64,000 nt of DNA from a virus, in IMG/VR virus record IMGVR_UViG_3300020401_000001, positions 1 to 64,000 of that record, one strand, 5' to 3'. The notes beneath the pieces are model-generated. The model was not told the origin of the DNA and made no database searches. It saw only the letters and a list, made by a program, of their open reading frames with translations. This document shows positions 21,793-31,447 of this stretch, piece after piece (the first letter of the stretch is position 1; every line of letters starts with the position of its first letter). Made by a program: the position numbers and the translations under genes.

Positions 21793-24237
21793 ATGGCAAG
21801 GTTATCTCAGTATCCAAAAGACACATCACCAGATAAACTGGACAGCTTTCTAACGCTAGATAGCACTTCAGGAAACACCACAAGATTAGATATTCAAGAT
21901 ATTGCTGGTGTTATTGCGGATAGTGACCTTATAGATACTGCGGATTCTGCCCTATTTCAATATCAAACACCAAACGACCTTAATTACACTGTAAAACAAG
22001 ATGGTCTAATTGTTTTAAATCCTGTTGGCACAAACGCCACAAGACTTTTTAGCACAATAACACAGCTTTATGTTTCTAAATCAGGATTTAACGGTAAAAA
22101 TATTAGCACATATCTTTCTGACCTTAACGGGTATCAAATTAAAGTAAGTAAGCTAGGTGATTTAAATGTATTTGGGATATTTGAGGTTACACAAGCTGTA
22201 GACTACACAGACCACTACATAAGACTGGCTGTAATTTATAGAGATAGAGGAAGTGGTTCTCTAGAATATGGAGCAAAATACTATATAAGTCATCACCAAA
22301 CGTCATTTGACAATGACTTTAGTGATAATTCTGTAACTGAATTTGGAGATGTATCTGATGCAGGCTCAGGTTATATTATAACTGATGGAGAAAGAGCTAG
22401 AGTAAATGAGGTTACTTCTAAAATATTTTATTCTGATATTGTAGATGATTTAACGTCCAATATTGCTAATAAACCTCTTTCTGCAAATCAAGGTCTTGTA
22501 TTAAAGCAGTTTATTGATAACATAAACACATTATTGACATCAGATAATGTAGACTTAAACTCACTACAAGAGGTAGTTGATTTTATAGAAGCTAATAAAA
22601 CAATATTAGACACCTTAACCATTAGTAATATTGCTGGATTGCAAACTGCTTTAGATAGTAAAGTGGATAAGGTTGCTGGAAAACAACTGTCAGAAAATGA
22701 TTTTACAAGCGCACTGCTTGCAAAGTTGAACGGAATAGCGTTAGGAGCAGAAGTAAATGTTCAGTCTAATTATACTGAAACTGACCCAGCTAATGATAGT
22801 TTTATATTAAACAAGCCTTCAGATGTAACAGACCTTTCCATACATTCTGTTACAGAGCTAAATGATATATCATCAACAGGTTCTGGTGCTATTATAACAG
22901 ATGGAGAAAGAGGGTCTATAAACGGTTTAGTTAACACAACTAGCTCAAGCACGACTGTTCAAACTAATGACTTATTAAAAATAGGAACTATTGCTGAGTT
23001 TGTAAGCTCACAACCAGTAGAGCCATCTAATAATAATGCTATATATTATACGACTGAAGATGGTCATGATGTTTTACAATTTAAAAATCATGGTCACAGA
23101 ATAAGCATGGATTCTATTGTGAGCAACCTTTCTTCAGGTCTTTTATCTGGAGGAGGTATATCTAGCTCAAGTGCTACAGAATTTACTGTTGCAGCAGGTC
23201 ATGGTGTAATTCTTGACATGAATAAAGAACAAGCATCAGTAGACCCACATCCTGAACTTAAAAATATAGCATGGTCAGCGTATACGGCTACCGTAAGTGG
23301 TTTAGATGTAAATGACACAAACGATAAACAAACTTGGATATATGTTGACGAGACTGGTACAGTACAACAACAAAACACACCATTCACTGACGCACAATAC
23401 AATAATACAATTCCTTTAGGTGCAGTAATTCATAGAGCTGGTAATGTTAGATTTGGGAAGTCTTTCCCAAGAACAGCTTATGGTCAACAAAATCAATTTG
23501 CAGAATTTGCAAGAATATTCGGTCCTCTCAAAAAGAGTGGTCACGAATTGTCTGGAGTTGCAGGTACATTACAAATAGCGAGAAGCCAAGGTGTTTCTTT
23601 TGCATTTGGAAGAAACTACGCAACAGACCCAAACAATCCATCTTTTGTTACAGATAGCGGACAAACACCAGCGTTAATACATAGGTATTATCAAGATGGT
23701 TCAGGTGGATTTATAAAAGACACTAACAGTGGTTCAGGCTATACTACTTTAGATATAGACAAATATGATGATGGTTCTGGAACACTTGCTACATTAAGTA
23801 ACAACAAATTCTCAACACAAAGAGTTTATTACTTCCCAAACAATCCTACAAGTATTATTGTTTACTACGGAAGGCAAGAATTTGATACATTAGATGCTGC
23901 TAACACAAGCATACAAGCAGAGCCGTTTACAGAAGCAAAAAATACAGCAAATCAAGCTATATTTTTAGGATATGTAATTGCGGAAAAAGGAGCTACAGAT
24001 TTAACTAGCACAACAAACGTTAGAATACTTAATGCTGGCATTTTTAGAAGCGTAGCATTTAGCTCTACAGGAGCAGCAGCTTCTGCGGCAAATTTAGCAG
24101 ATTTGGCAGACACAACAATACAGTCACCTGCTAATGGACAATTATTAGAATACAGTTCAACAACACAAACTTGGAATAACATAACACCAAACTTTAATCA
24201 GAATGCTATGGCAATGGCTGTGGCGTTAGGGGGATAA
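21793..24237 (+). CDS. Tail fibre / appendage protein
   Basis: An 814-residue Ser/Thr/Gly/Asn-rich protein without signal peptide. Residues about 290-350 carry the classic phage fibre repeat: LLAKLNGIALGAEVNVQSNY then DSFILNKPSD. A similar phrase, DGERARVN / DGERGSING preceded by SGYIITDG / SGAIITDG, occurs twice, at about 195 and 370, so there is internal duplication. The C-terminal part is beta-rich. It probably forms a trimeric fibre. Late-gene block; substrate or receptor unknown. Confidence 0.7.
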   Translation: MARLSQYPKDTSPDKLDSFLTLDSTSGNTTRLDIQDIAGVIADSDLIDTADSALFQYQTPNDLNYTVKQDGLIVLNPVGTNATRLFSTITQLYVSKSGFNGKNISTYLSDLNGYQIKVSKLGDLNVFGIFEVTQAVDYTDHYIRLAVIYRDRGSGSLEYGAKYYISHHQTSFDNDFSDNSVTEFGDVSDAGSGYIITDGERARVNEVTSKIFYSDIVDDLTSNIANKPLSANQGLVLKQFIDNINTLLTSDNVDLNSLQEVVDFIEANKTILDTLTISNIAGLQTALDSKVDKVAGKQLSENDFTSALLAKLNGIALGAEVNVQSNYTETDPANDSFILNKPSDVTDLSIHSVTELNDISSTGSGAIITDGERGSINGLVNTTSSSTTVQTNDLLKIGTIAEFVSSQPVEPSNNNAIYYTTEDGHDVLQFKNHGHRISMDSIVSNLSSGLLSGGGISSSSATEFTVAAGHGVILDMNKEQASVDPHPELKNIAWSAYTATVSGLDVNDTNDKQTWIYVDETGTVQQQNTPFTDAQYNNTIPLGAVIHRAGNVRFGKSFPRTAYGQQNQFAEFARIFGPLKKSGHELSGVAGTLQIARSQGVSFAFGRNYATDPNNPSFVTDSGQTPALIHRYYQDGSGGFIKDTNSGSGYTTLDIDKYDDGSGTLATLSNNKFSTQRVYYFPNNPTSIIVYYGRQEFDTLDAANTSIQAEPFTEAKNTANQAIFLGYVIAEKGATDLTSTTNVRILNAGIFRSVAFSSTGAAASAANLADLADTTIQSPANGQLLEYSSTTQTWNNITPNFNQNAMAMAVALGG

Positions 24238-24253
24238 ATAAAAACAATAAAAA

Positions 24254-27200
24254 ATGGCAAAGACGCTCTTACATTCATCGAAATATACTGTTGACAAAGC
24301 AACAAACTCTATACAGTATAAAGGTAACATTGGATTAGAAAGAATACTTCTTATAACAAACGTTACCGCAAATAAAGTTGTATATCAATTTAACGACCCT
24401 TTACTAGGAGGGGAAGTCTTCTATCTTAATCAAGATGACGAAAGTACATTACAATTAACTAAAGATTTAAGTACAGATGCTGACATCAACACTACCGATG
24501 TTTACCAATTTTTCTACGATGCTAATGAAGTTCACTTCTCCCCCGATGAGAGCTTGTTAGACCCAGTAAGTAAGCTAAGAGTGTCAAACCCTGAAAACTT
24601 AGTTGATACAGATTTTGAATATGGATTGCAGTCAACTAAATGGGAAACTATACAAACAGTTAATAATATCCCAACTGTTTATTCTAGTTCTGGTGATTCA
24701 CCGCTAGAAGGTGTTTTATCTGTACAAGCTATTGATGGCTCAAAACAAGTTAAAGTTGAATGTAACACCCCTCACAACCTTAATATCGGAGACCCTGTTT
24801 CAGTACAAGGTGTTATTGATTATCAAGCAGAAGGTTATTTTGTAGTATCAGGAGTTGCTGATGCCTTAACATTTTTCTTTGAAATAGATGTTGTTGCGTC
24901 AACTACAGGTGATATATCTGGTTCATATACTTCTATTGTTCCAGCTAAATTTTTTGAAGGTGCTCCTTTAAACATAAACACATCTTCTGGGGCAAAAACA
25001 GATGAAAAGTCTCCTAGTAAAATAGAGGTCACAACAGATGCTACACATGGATTTACTGCGGGAACAAAGTTGTATTTAAGAAATACAATAGGACCAAAAA
25101 AATTAGTTATAACTGACCCAACCGCAACAGCTCCTGACGGGAGACCTTTTGTGGATACAGATGCGTTTTTCACAATAGATAATGTAATAGACTCTACCGT
25201 TAGCTCAGGTAGACCTAGTTTTCAAGAAAAACCAGTTATTGCTTATGATTGGGAAAGTACACACACTTCATATTTAGAAACTGCTGCTGTAGACACTGCA
25301 AACAACAGAATTACGTGGACAGGGCATCAAATGCAAAGTAAATTTGCTGTTATATTTAACACGCCGAGATATGGAGATTCTAATTTAAATACTGTAGATG
25401 GTACAGTTTTCTTTGTAAAAAGAATTGACGATGATACAATAGAGTTATACACTGATGAAGCTCTTACAACACAACACACTTTTTCAACTTACACTACAGA
25501 TTATGGAAAATGTAAGTTAGGATTAGTTTACTTAATGACTAGGGTTGATGGATATTATACTTTTGATGCTTACACAAGATATTATACAGAGTCAATCTTT
25601 ACAGCTACTACGCCATATCTACAAACTCCTTTAAGATACTACGGAGCATACTATGATTATTTAAGAGTAGATGACCAGTTAGGTTTTGTGCCTGACGAGC
25701 TAAATGTATTTAATATACAGTTATATGGACAAGGTATTTATTATTACTATTATTATGTTTATCTAAGATTTGATAACGGAAATGCTTATAATGCATTGTA
25801 CTATAGATGGTCAAGCAACTACTCTTGGGTTAGTGCAGGTGTTCCAAATCAAACATTAAGAGCTGCTAATGGTGAAATTTATACTGATGGTACAGGTCAT
25901 TACATTAGACTGTATCACTATTTAGGAAGTGGTTACGGTTATCACTACGTAAGAATGCAAGCTACAGGAACATCACAAACAAATCCTGGTAACGAATTTT
26001 CTGGTTCAGATTTAATAAGCCAAACTTATGGTCTTGGAACAACGGAGCCAGACTTAATATTTGTGGCAAACACTCAGACACCTATTTTAACTGCGAACCC
26101 TAGCTACCCTTACCAAGGTGACGGTATTTCTGACTCTTACGACCAAATCTATTCAAGGTTTGCGACTGTACATAACAGGAACACAGCCTACATGCCATCA
26201 TCTTCATATTATCAGCCATCGCAAAATGGTGCGTTTCAAGTTGAGTCTTACGGCTTCGGAATGGGTGGAGGATATAATAATGAGTCAACTCCACAAGTGT
26301 TTTACGGTTTTGGTAGAAATTTAACAAGCGACAAAAACACTTTCTACAAATCAAATCACGGGATTCCAAATCAACAAGAGGCGACAGTTACTGTGCAAAA
26401 CTATGACTCAGTTACACAAACATTTAAAGTTCAAGATTATACCGACCAAATTGTTATGCCGCAGCAATTTGATGTACAGATAAATGTAGTGAATGATAAC
26501 GTCTTTAGAATGGAGCTGCTAAACTTTCAGCACCCTCAGTATGGATACAGTGTTATTACAGACGATTACATTACTTTCCCAGATGACTTTACTGTTACGT
26601 ATAGAAGAGATAATGAGCTATACAACACTGTATATATAAACAATCACAAAATTACATCCACTTCAGAAGCAACATATTTAACTGAAGGTATGAATGAAGC
26701 CAATCCAGAAATTTATGCTGTTACAGAAGAAACATCAGCATGGGGATTGTCTGGTACAAGGTTAGGGCGTGACGAAACAAACCCTGATTTGATTTTATAT
26801 AGAGGAGAAACATATAACTTTAATATAGATGCAGCAGCTACTGATAACTTTTATCTAACAACAGCTGACCCATCAGTAACTTGGTCAAGCGGCGGTTATG
26901 ATAGTGAATATACAACTGGAGTTACAGGAAGCCGTGCTACTGGAAGTGGCACCTTAGCTATAACTGTAGACGCCACTGCACCTAATACTCTTTACTATGC
27001 TTCTGGTAGTGTACAAACAAGAGCAGGAAGTATAACTGTAAGAGATGTAGGTACACCAATAGGGGGTACTACAAACGCTACTGATTATAACTTAAATAGA
27101 GTAAATGACTCTAGACTTTCTTTGCAAGAGACATCTAACACGGTTGCTTCTGCAACGACATCAGATTTCGGAGCAACGAACTCTAATCCTGGAACCACAT

Positions 27201-30085
27201 CAATAAACGCATGGACACCACTAGGTATAACTCCTACAAACGTTACTATAACAGGCGTTGAGTATAGAGGGGATTTTTCTTCAAGGAACGAATATGTAGT
27301 TATTACGTTTGACGATGGAGACTCGTACTTTATTGGGCAGCAAAACGGACAGGACACTTCTAACTGGAGAGAAGAGCAGTTCTTCGGAACTAAAAACATA
27401 ACAGCTCTTGTAGATGGTTCAGGTAATTTTAATGTTGCTTATGCGCCTACGTCTCAAATAAATTATGCTCCATCAGGAATGAGTAATTATTGGGAGATTA
27501 GATTTATTGTTACTGGAGGTACTGGAGTAGTTACTTTGTCTTCTGGAGGAACTGGAGAACAGGTTTTAAATGTTGCTAGTTTAAAGGGAGCTTATGATGG
27601 AGTTTTCGAAATGGTAGAAACTTCTGCACAAAACACTTTTAAAGTACAGACTGACTTTGAAATACCAGCTAGAGAGTACGCATTCACCAATACAGATTGT
27701 GATTTCTCTAATCACACAATAACCTTTACAGACCCTCACAATTTTGTTACAGGGGAGCAGTTAATATATGACAACGGTGGCAATGGAGATATGATTTCTT
27801 ATGACACATCTAACGACAACGTTACTGTATATGCTGTTGTAATAGACGCTACTGTTGTAAAAATATCAACAAGTGAATTAGGTGCGGTAGACGGAGTTAC
27901 CACTACGCTAATAACGCAGGCAGGAACTCATAAGTTAATATCTACAAGTGTCATGAAAGGTGTTCCAGGACCTGGAACTGTTACAGTGCAACAAGGTAAA
28001 AAGGAAGTTGTTGGAAGTGGTACTAACTTTTTAACTCAATTTAAGAAGTTCGACAAAGTATTTATAACACAATCAGACTACACTAAACTTTACACTGTAG
28101 ATAAAGTTACAGAAAACGAAAAACTATTTGTCTTTGAAGACTTTACAGCGAGTGGTACTGCTACTTCTTATTTCTTTATAACAGAAATGGTTTTAAGACC
28201 TGATGGATATGGGTTACACTTACCTTTTGATGGTGGTGTAAATATTACAGCGGGAACATCTCCTGATAGTAAAATTGTAAGACAGTCTAGAAAGTATTTC
28301 CGTTATCAATCTGGTAAGGGTATACAAAACTCTTTTGCTATAAACTTTAATCCTCCTAAAATTGTAAGGGACTTGATAAAGTCAACAGGAACCACTGCTG
28401 CAATTAACACACAAGAAGCTCACAACCTAAGAGTTGGAGACACAATAGTTATTGAGGGTGCTGAAGTTTCTATCGGAACTAACACTTTTAATGGAGAGTT
28501 TGCAGTTACAGCAGTCAACAGTCCGTTCCAATTCACATACACTATGCTGGATACTCCAACTCAAGCTAAAGCAGCTGGGTTCCCAACCTATCACAGAAAA
28601 AATTGGACAGACTCTTATATAAGAGCAGGAATGTTTGATGACCAAAATGGATTTTTCTATGAGTACGATGGTCAGGCATTATATGCTGTAAGGCGTTCTT
28701 CCACAAAACAAATTGCTGGAACTGTCAACGTTAAAAGACAATCACAAATTGTTACAGGAAACGATACTTCATTTGTAACACAACTAAATGTAGGCAACTA
28801 CGTTGTTATTAGAGGACAGAGTTATAGAATTGTAGCGATAAATTCTGACGCAAACTTTACTATACAGCCAGCTTATAGAGGTGTAGATGCTACTAGAGTA
28901 AAAACTACAGTAACCATAGACACAAGAGTTCCTCAAACTGAATGGAACATTGACAAATGTGACGGAACAGGACTGCATGGTTATTACCTAGACATCAACA
29001 GAATACAAATGGCATACGCTGACTACTCTTGGTATGGTGCTGGTAAAATACGTTTCGGATTTAAAGACCAGAATGGACACGTAAAATATGTACACGAGTT
29101 TAAACATAACAATATCCTTAACGAATCTTATTTCCGTTCAGGTAACTTACCAGGTAGGTATGAAATCTTAAATGGTTCAAACGCATCAACTGCACCTACT
29201 TTGTTCCACTTTGGTACATCAATCATCATGGACGGTACGTTCGATAATGACAAAGCGTATTTATTCACGGCTAACTCTAAACCGTTTGCATTTACAAATG
29301 GACAGAGTTTTACATTTAATTCAACAGACCAATCTTCATTCCAGCAAATAACTTTAAATGGAAATAGAGTTTGGGTGTATGCGTTCGAGTGTAGTCAGTC
29401 TAATGCAGAAACTGTTTCTACTGGACTTTTAGTTACTGAAAGCACTAATCTGCCTTCTGACACTTATGTAACACAGGTGCAAATTGCTGGAGCAAATTCT
29501 AAAATATTCACATCATATCCAGCAACCTCAACGCTACCTCCAACAAGTATATATCCAACTATAGCGACTTCGACTACATTTACTTTTGGTGAAACAGACG
29601 GTGTTGATTTAACTAGACCAATTCCATTAATATCTGCTAGACTTGCTCCATCTGTAGATTCATCACTTACAGGCGTTGTTGGAGAAAGAGAAATTATTAA
29701 TAGAATGCAGCTTCAATTAAAACAAGCTGGTGTAACTGCGAATCAAGATATAGAAGTATTCTTAATCTTGAATCCTCAACCTTCTAATATGGACTTTACT
29801 AAAGTAGCATCTCCATCGTTGTCAGAGCTTATTGAGCATGACTCAGGAGATACACTAGAGGGAGGAACCGTAGTATATGCGTTGAAGGTTTCTACAGGTT
29901 CAACCGAAATTGATTTAAGTGAGCTGCTAGAACTAGGAAATTCAATCCTTGGTGGAGACAGTATATTCCCAGCAGGTCCAGACTTGCTGACTGTTGCTGT
30001 TCAACCACAGAACTCTTCGGGTATTGACCAAAATACACCGTTTAGAGTTTCAGGGAAGCTTTCCTGGTCTGAATCACAAGCTTAA
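24254..30085 (+). CDS. Giant tail/appendage structural protein (1943 aa)
   Basis: The longest complete gene in the window. The start (YTVDKATNSIQYKGNIGLER, then ILLITNVTANKVVYQFND) resembles the N-terminus of large structural proteins in cyanophages and other marine phages. A Tyr-rich stretch lies at about 435-520. Two copies of a fibre domain with the pattern GTV-x-V-x-x-x-x-x-x-V-x-G-x-x-T-x-F-x-T-Q lie near 1240-1305 and 1487-1550, the second with NYVVIRGQSYRIVAINSD. It is beta-rich and low in Cys. Probably part of the baseplate or a long side fibre for host binding. Confidence 0.68.
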   Translation: MAKTLLHSSKYTVDKATNSIQYKGNIGLERILLITNVTANKVVYQFNDPLLGGEVFYLNQDDESTLQLTKDLSTDADINTTDVYQFFYDANEVHFSPDESLLDPVSKLRVSNPENLVDTDFEYGLQSTKWETIQTVNNIPTVYSSSGDSPLEGVLSVQAIDGSKQVKVECNTPHNLNIGDPVSVQGVIDYQAEGYFVVSGVADALTFFFEIDVVASTTGDISGSYTSIVPAKFFEGAPLNINTSSGAKTDEKSPSKIEVTTDATHGFTAGTKLYLRNTIGPKKLVITDPTATAPDGRPFVDTDAFFTIDNVIDSTVSSGRPSFQEKPVIAYDWESTHTSYLETAAVDTANNRITWTGHQMQSKFAVIFNTPRYGDSNLNTVDGTVFFVKRIDDDTIELYTDEALTTQHTFSTYTTDYGKCKLGLVYLMTRVDGYYTFDAYTRYYTESIFTATTPYLQTPLRYYGAYYDYLRVDDQLGFVPDELNVFNIQLYGQGIYYYYYYVYLRFDNGNAYNALYYRWSSNYSWVSAGVPNQTLRAANGEIYTDGTGHYIRLYHYLGSGYGYHYVRMQATGTSQTNPGNEFSGSDLISQTYGLGTTEPDLIFVANTQTPILTANPSYPYQGDGISDSYDQIYSRFATVHNRNTAYMPSSSYYQPSQNGAFQVESYGFGMGGGYNNESTPQVFYGFGRNLTSDKNTFYKSNHGIPNQQEATVTVQNYDSVTQTFKVQDYTDQIVMPQQFDVQINVVNDNVFRMELLNFQHPQYGYSVITDDYITFPDDFTVTYRRDNELYNTVYINNHKITSTSEATYLTEGMNEANPEIYAVTEETSAWGLSGTRLGRDETNPDLILYRGETYNFNIDAAATDNFYLTTADPSVTWSSGGYDSEYTTGVTGSRATGSGTLAITVDATAPNTLYYASGSVQTRAGSITVRDVGTPIGGTTNATDYNLNRVNDSRLSLQETSNTVASATTSDFGATNSNPGTTSINAWTPLGITPTNVTITGVEYRGDFSSRNEYVVITFDDGDSYFIGQQNGQDTSNWREEQFFGTKNITALVDGSGNFNVAYAPTSQINYAPSGMSNYWEIRFIVTGGTGVVTLSSGGTGEQVLNVASLKGAYDGVFEMVETSAQNTFKVQTDFEIPAREYAFTNTDCDFSNHTITFTDPHNFVTGEQLIYDNGGNGDMISYDTSNDNVTVYAVVIDATVVKISTSELGAVDGVTTTLITQAGTHKLISTSVMKGVPGPGTVTVQQGKKEVVGSGTNFLTQFKKFDKVFITQSDYTKLYTVDKVTENEKLFVFEDFTASGTATSYFFITEMVLRPDGYGLHLPFDGGVNITAGTSPDSKIVRQSRKYFRYQSGKGIQNSFAINFNPPKIVRDLIKSTGTTAAINTQEAHNLRVGDTIVIEGAEVSIGTNTFNGEFAVTAVNSPFQFTYTMLDTPTQAKAAGFPTYHRKNWTDSYIRAGMFDDQNGFFYEYDGQALYAVRRSSTKQIAGTVNVKRQSQIVTGNDTSFVTQLNVGNYVVIRGQSYRIVAINSDANFTIQPAYRGVDATRVKTTVTIDTRVPQTEWNIDKCDGTGLHGYYLDINRIQMAYADYSWYGAGKIRFGFKDQNGHVKYVHEFKHNNILNESYFRSGNLPGRYEILNGSNASTAPTLFHFGTSIIMDGTFDNDKAYLFTANSKPFAFTNGQSFTFNSTDQSSFQQITLNGNRVWVYAFECSQSNAETVSTGLLVTESTNLPSDTYVTQVQIAGANSKIFTSYPATSTLPPTSIYPTIATSTTFTFGETDGVDLTRPIPLISARLAPSVDSSLTGVVGEREIINRMQLQLKQAGVTANQDIEVFLILNPQPSNMDFTKVASPSLSELIEHDSGDTLEGGTVVYALKVSTGSTEIDLSELLELGNSILGGDSIFPAGPDLLTVAVQPQNSSGIDQNTPFRVSGKLSWSESQA

Positions 30086-30086
30086 T

Positions 30087-30308
30087 ATGAATTTAATAAG
30101 AAAGATAGCTGTTGGTCCCGACTATAAGAATGCAATGCATTATGAGGTCGGGCAAAACGTTATAAAAGGAAAATACAGAATACACTCTATAGAAGAGCAA
30201 AGCGAAGGTTATATTGTGCGTATAGTGCAGGATAATGTTGTTGTTGACTGGAAAAAAGTTAACTTGCAGATGCCAGTACATATAGAGTACAATATAATAT
30301 ATGATTAA
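30087..30308 (+). CDS. Small conserved phage protein (73 aa)
   Basis: Starts at ATG 30087 (MNLIRKIAVGPDYKNAMHYE), 1 nt after the fibre stop. It contains VGQNVIKGKYRIHSIEE and MPVHIEYNIIYD. A similar short beta-rich protein with M-x-LIRKI-x-x-G-x-DYKNAMHY lies before GroES-like genes in other marine phages as I recall. Overlaps the next gene by 8 nt. Function unknown. Confidence 0.58.
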   Translation: MNLIRKIAVGPDYKNAMHYEVGQNVIKGKYRIHSIEEQSEGYIVRIVQDNVVVDWKKVNLQMPVHIEYNIIYD

Positions 30309-30846
30309 GTCTATAAAACATTATATAGTAGAGCCAATCGGCGGAGAATACGTTAATGAAAAAGATGGCATTATTGTTAATGCTGGTATTGAAAATCATA
30401 AATATGTAAATAGACTAGGTAAAGTTATTAGTAAACCAGAATTTGATAAAAGTGATTTGATGGTGGGCGATACATGTGTTGTCCACCATAATTGTTTTAG
30501 AACTTATTATGGAATGAAAGGTGAAGAAAAAAAATCTTCTGAATATTTTAGAGAAAACACTTACTTAATACCTTTAGAAAAAATATATCTTTATAAGAGA
30601 AATGAATATTGGAAACCGATACATGATTATTGTTTTGTCAAACCTGTTGATTTTGTACAGGACACTGACATCTATGTTCCAAAAAAAGAAGAGGAACATG
30701 TGGGAATTGTAATGTATAGCAATTCTAATGAATTTAAAAAAGGTGATAAAGTTGCATTTAAAAAAAATAGAGAATACGAATTTGAAATAAATGACGAAAA
30801 ACTTTATAGGATGAAAAATAAAGATATTGTAATAAAATTTAATTGA
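30301..30846 (+). CDS. Tandem GroES-fold protein (co-chaperonin candidate)
   Basis: A 181-residue protein that appears to hold two GroES-like halves. First half: KHYIVEPIGGEYVNEKDGII with GIIV in the mobile-loop position, GKVISKPE, VGDTCVVHHN, and NTYLIPLEKIYLYK. Second half: DYCFVKPVDF, DIYVPKKEEE, VGIVMYSN, KGDKVAFKKN and KLYRMKNKDIVIKF. Each follows the GroES order of strand, loop, G-x-V strand, GD-x-V strand, and closing D-I-V. Loops are shorter and more varied than in GroES. It stands before terminase and head genes, so it may help capsid folding as T4 gp31 does. Confidence 0.6.
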   Translation: MIKSIKHYIVEPIGGEYVNEKDGIIVNAGIENHKYVNRLGKVISKPEFDKSDLMVGDTCVVHHNCFRTYYGMKGEEKKSSEYFRENTYLIPLEKIYLYKRNEYWKPIHDYCFVKPVDFVQDTDIYVPKKEEEHVGIVMYSNSNEFKKGDKVAFKKNREYEFEINDEKLYRMKNKDIVIKFN

Positions 30847-30847
30847 G

Positions 30848-31081
30848 ATGGCAAAAGAAGCTGTAAGCATTAAGTCGAATGGACTTAGAAATGAATTGAA
30901 GGAGATACGTAAAAGTATCGACAAACTTACTAACGCTATTATAGCACAAACACACAAACCCGATGAAAGGAATTTATATTTTAGCTGCGACCCTAATGAT
31001 GATGGGGGGATGTGGCGTACAAACACAACATGCGAATGCGAGTGCTGCTCAGATGAAAATGATGAACACAGAGAAGTTTAA
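30848..31081 (+). CDS. Small hypothetical protein overlapping a lipoprotein gene
   Basis: A 77-residue protein. The first 38 residues (IKSNGLRNELKEIRKSIDKL) form a helix with no neighbours in other frames. The last 39 residues (SCDPNDDGG, TNTTCECECC) share DNA with the lipoprotein gene at 30963 and use more G/C at third codon positions. The Cys-rich end could bind metal. Real as far as the first half; the C-terminal end is less certain. Confidence 0.42.
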   Translation: MAKEAVSIKSNGLRNELKEIRKSIDKLTNAIIAQTHKPDERNLYFSCDPNDDGGMWRTNTTCECECCSDENDEHREV

Positions 31082-31190
31082 AGAGCTTACAAAAGATGTA
31101 GACAGGAATAATCCGCACGAAGTTAAGTTAGCACAAGCATTATGGACAGAAATGAGAAAGAAGCAATCGAAGATAAAATTAGAAGAGTAA
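30963..31190 (+). CDS. Small lipoprotein
   Basis: A 75-residue protein starting MKGIYILAATLMMMGGCG: signal with lipobox MGGC (Cys17). The mature part is helical (FKELTKDVDRNN, VKLAQALWTEMRKK). It starts inside the preceding gene in another frame (119-nt overlap), an arrangement like Rz/Rz1, but the partner lacks a membrane span. It could be an outer-membrane spanin or an exclusion lipoprotein. Confidence 0.5.
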   Translation: MKGIYILAATLMMMGGCGVQTQHANASAAQMKMMNTEKFKELTKDVDRNNPHEVKLAQALWTEMRKKQSKIKLEE

Positions 31191-31447
31191 TATCAGCTGG
31201 TGAAAAAGCTGTAGACGAACTAATTAAGGTTGCTGAAGAAAAAATAATAACAGGAGATAAAGATGATGATTTAGCGGCAGACAGATTAAAAAATGCAGCT
31301 GCCACTAAAAGATTAGCTATAGAGGATGCTTTTGTTATATTGAATCGTATAGAAAACGAAAGAGAAAAGCTAGATGGCGAAGAAAAAGACGACAAAAAAG
31401 ATAAAGGATTCCAAAGTTTTGCAGAGTCAAGAGGAAGGAAATCTTAA
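31142..31447 (+). CDS. Candidate small terminase subunit
   Basis: A 101-residue helical, acidic/basic protein directly before the large terminase, overlapping it by 74 nt. It contains RRVISAGEKAVDELIKVAEE and AATKRLAIEDAFVILNRIEN. Small terminases are short, helical and lie here in most phages. No clear HTH is seen, so the call rests on position. Confidence 0.45.
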   Translation: MDRNEKEAIEDKIRRVISAGEKAVDELIKVAEEKIITGDKDDDLAADRLKNAAATKRLAIEDAFVILNRIENEREKLDGEEKDDKKDKGFQSFAESRGRKS

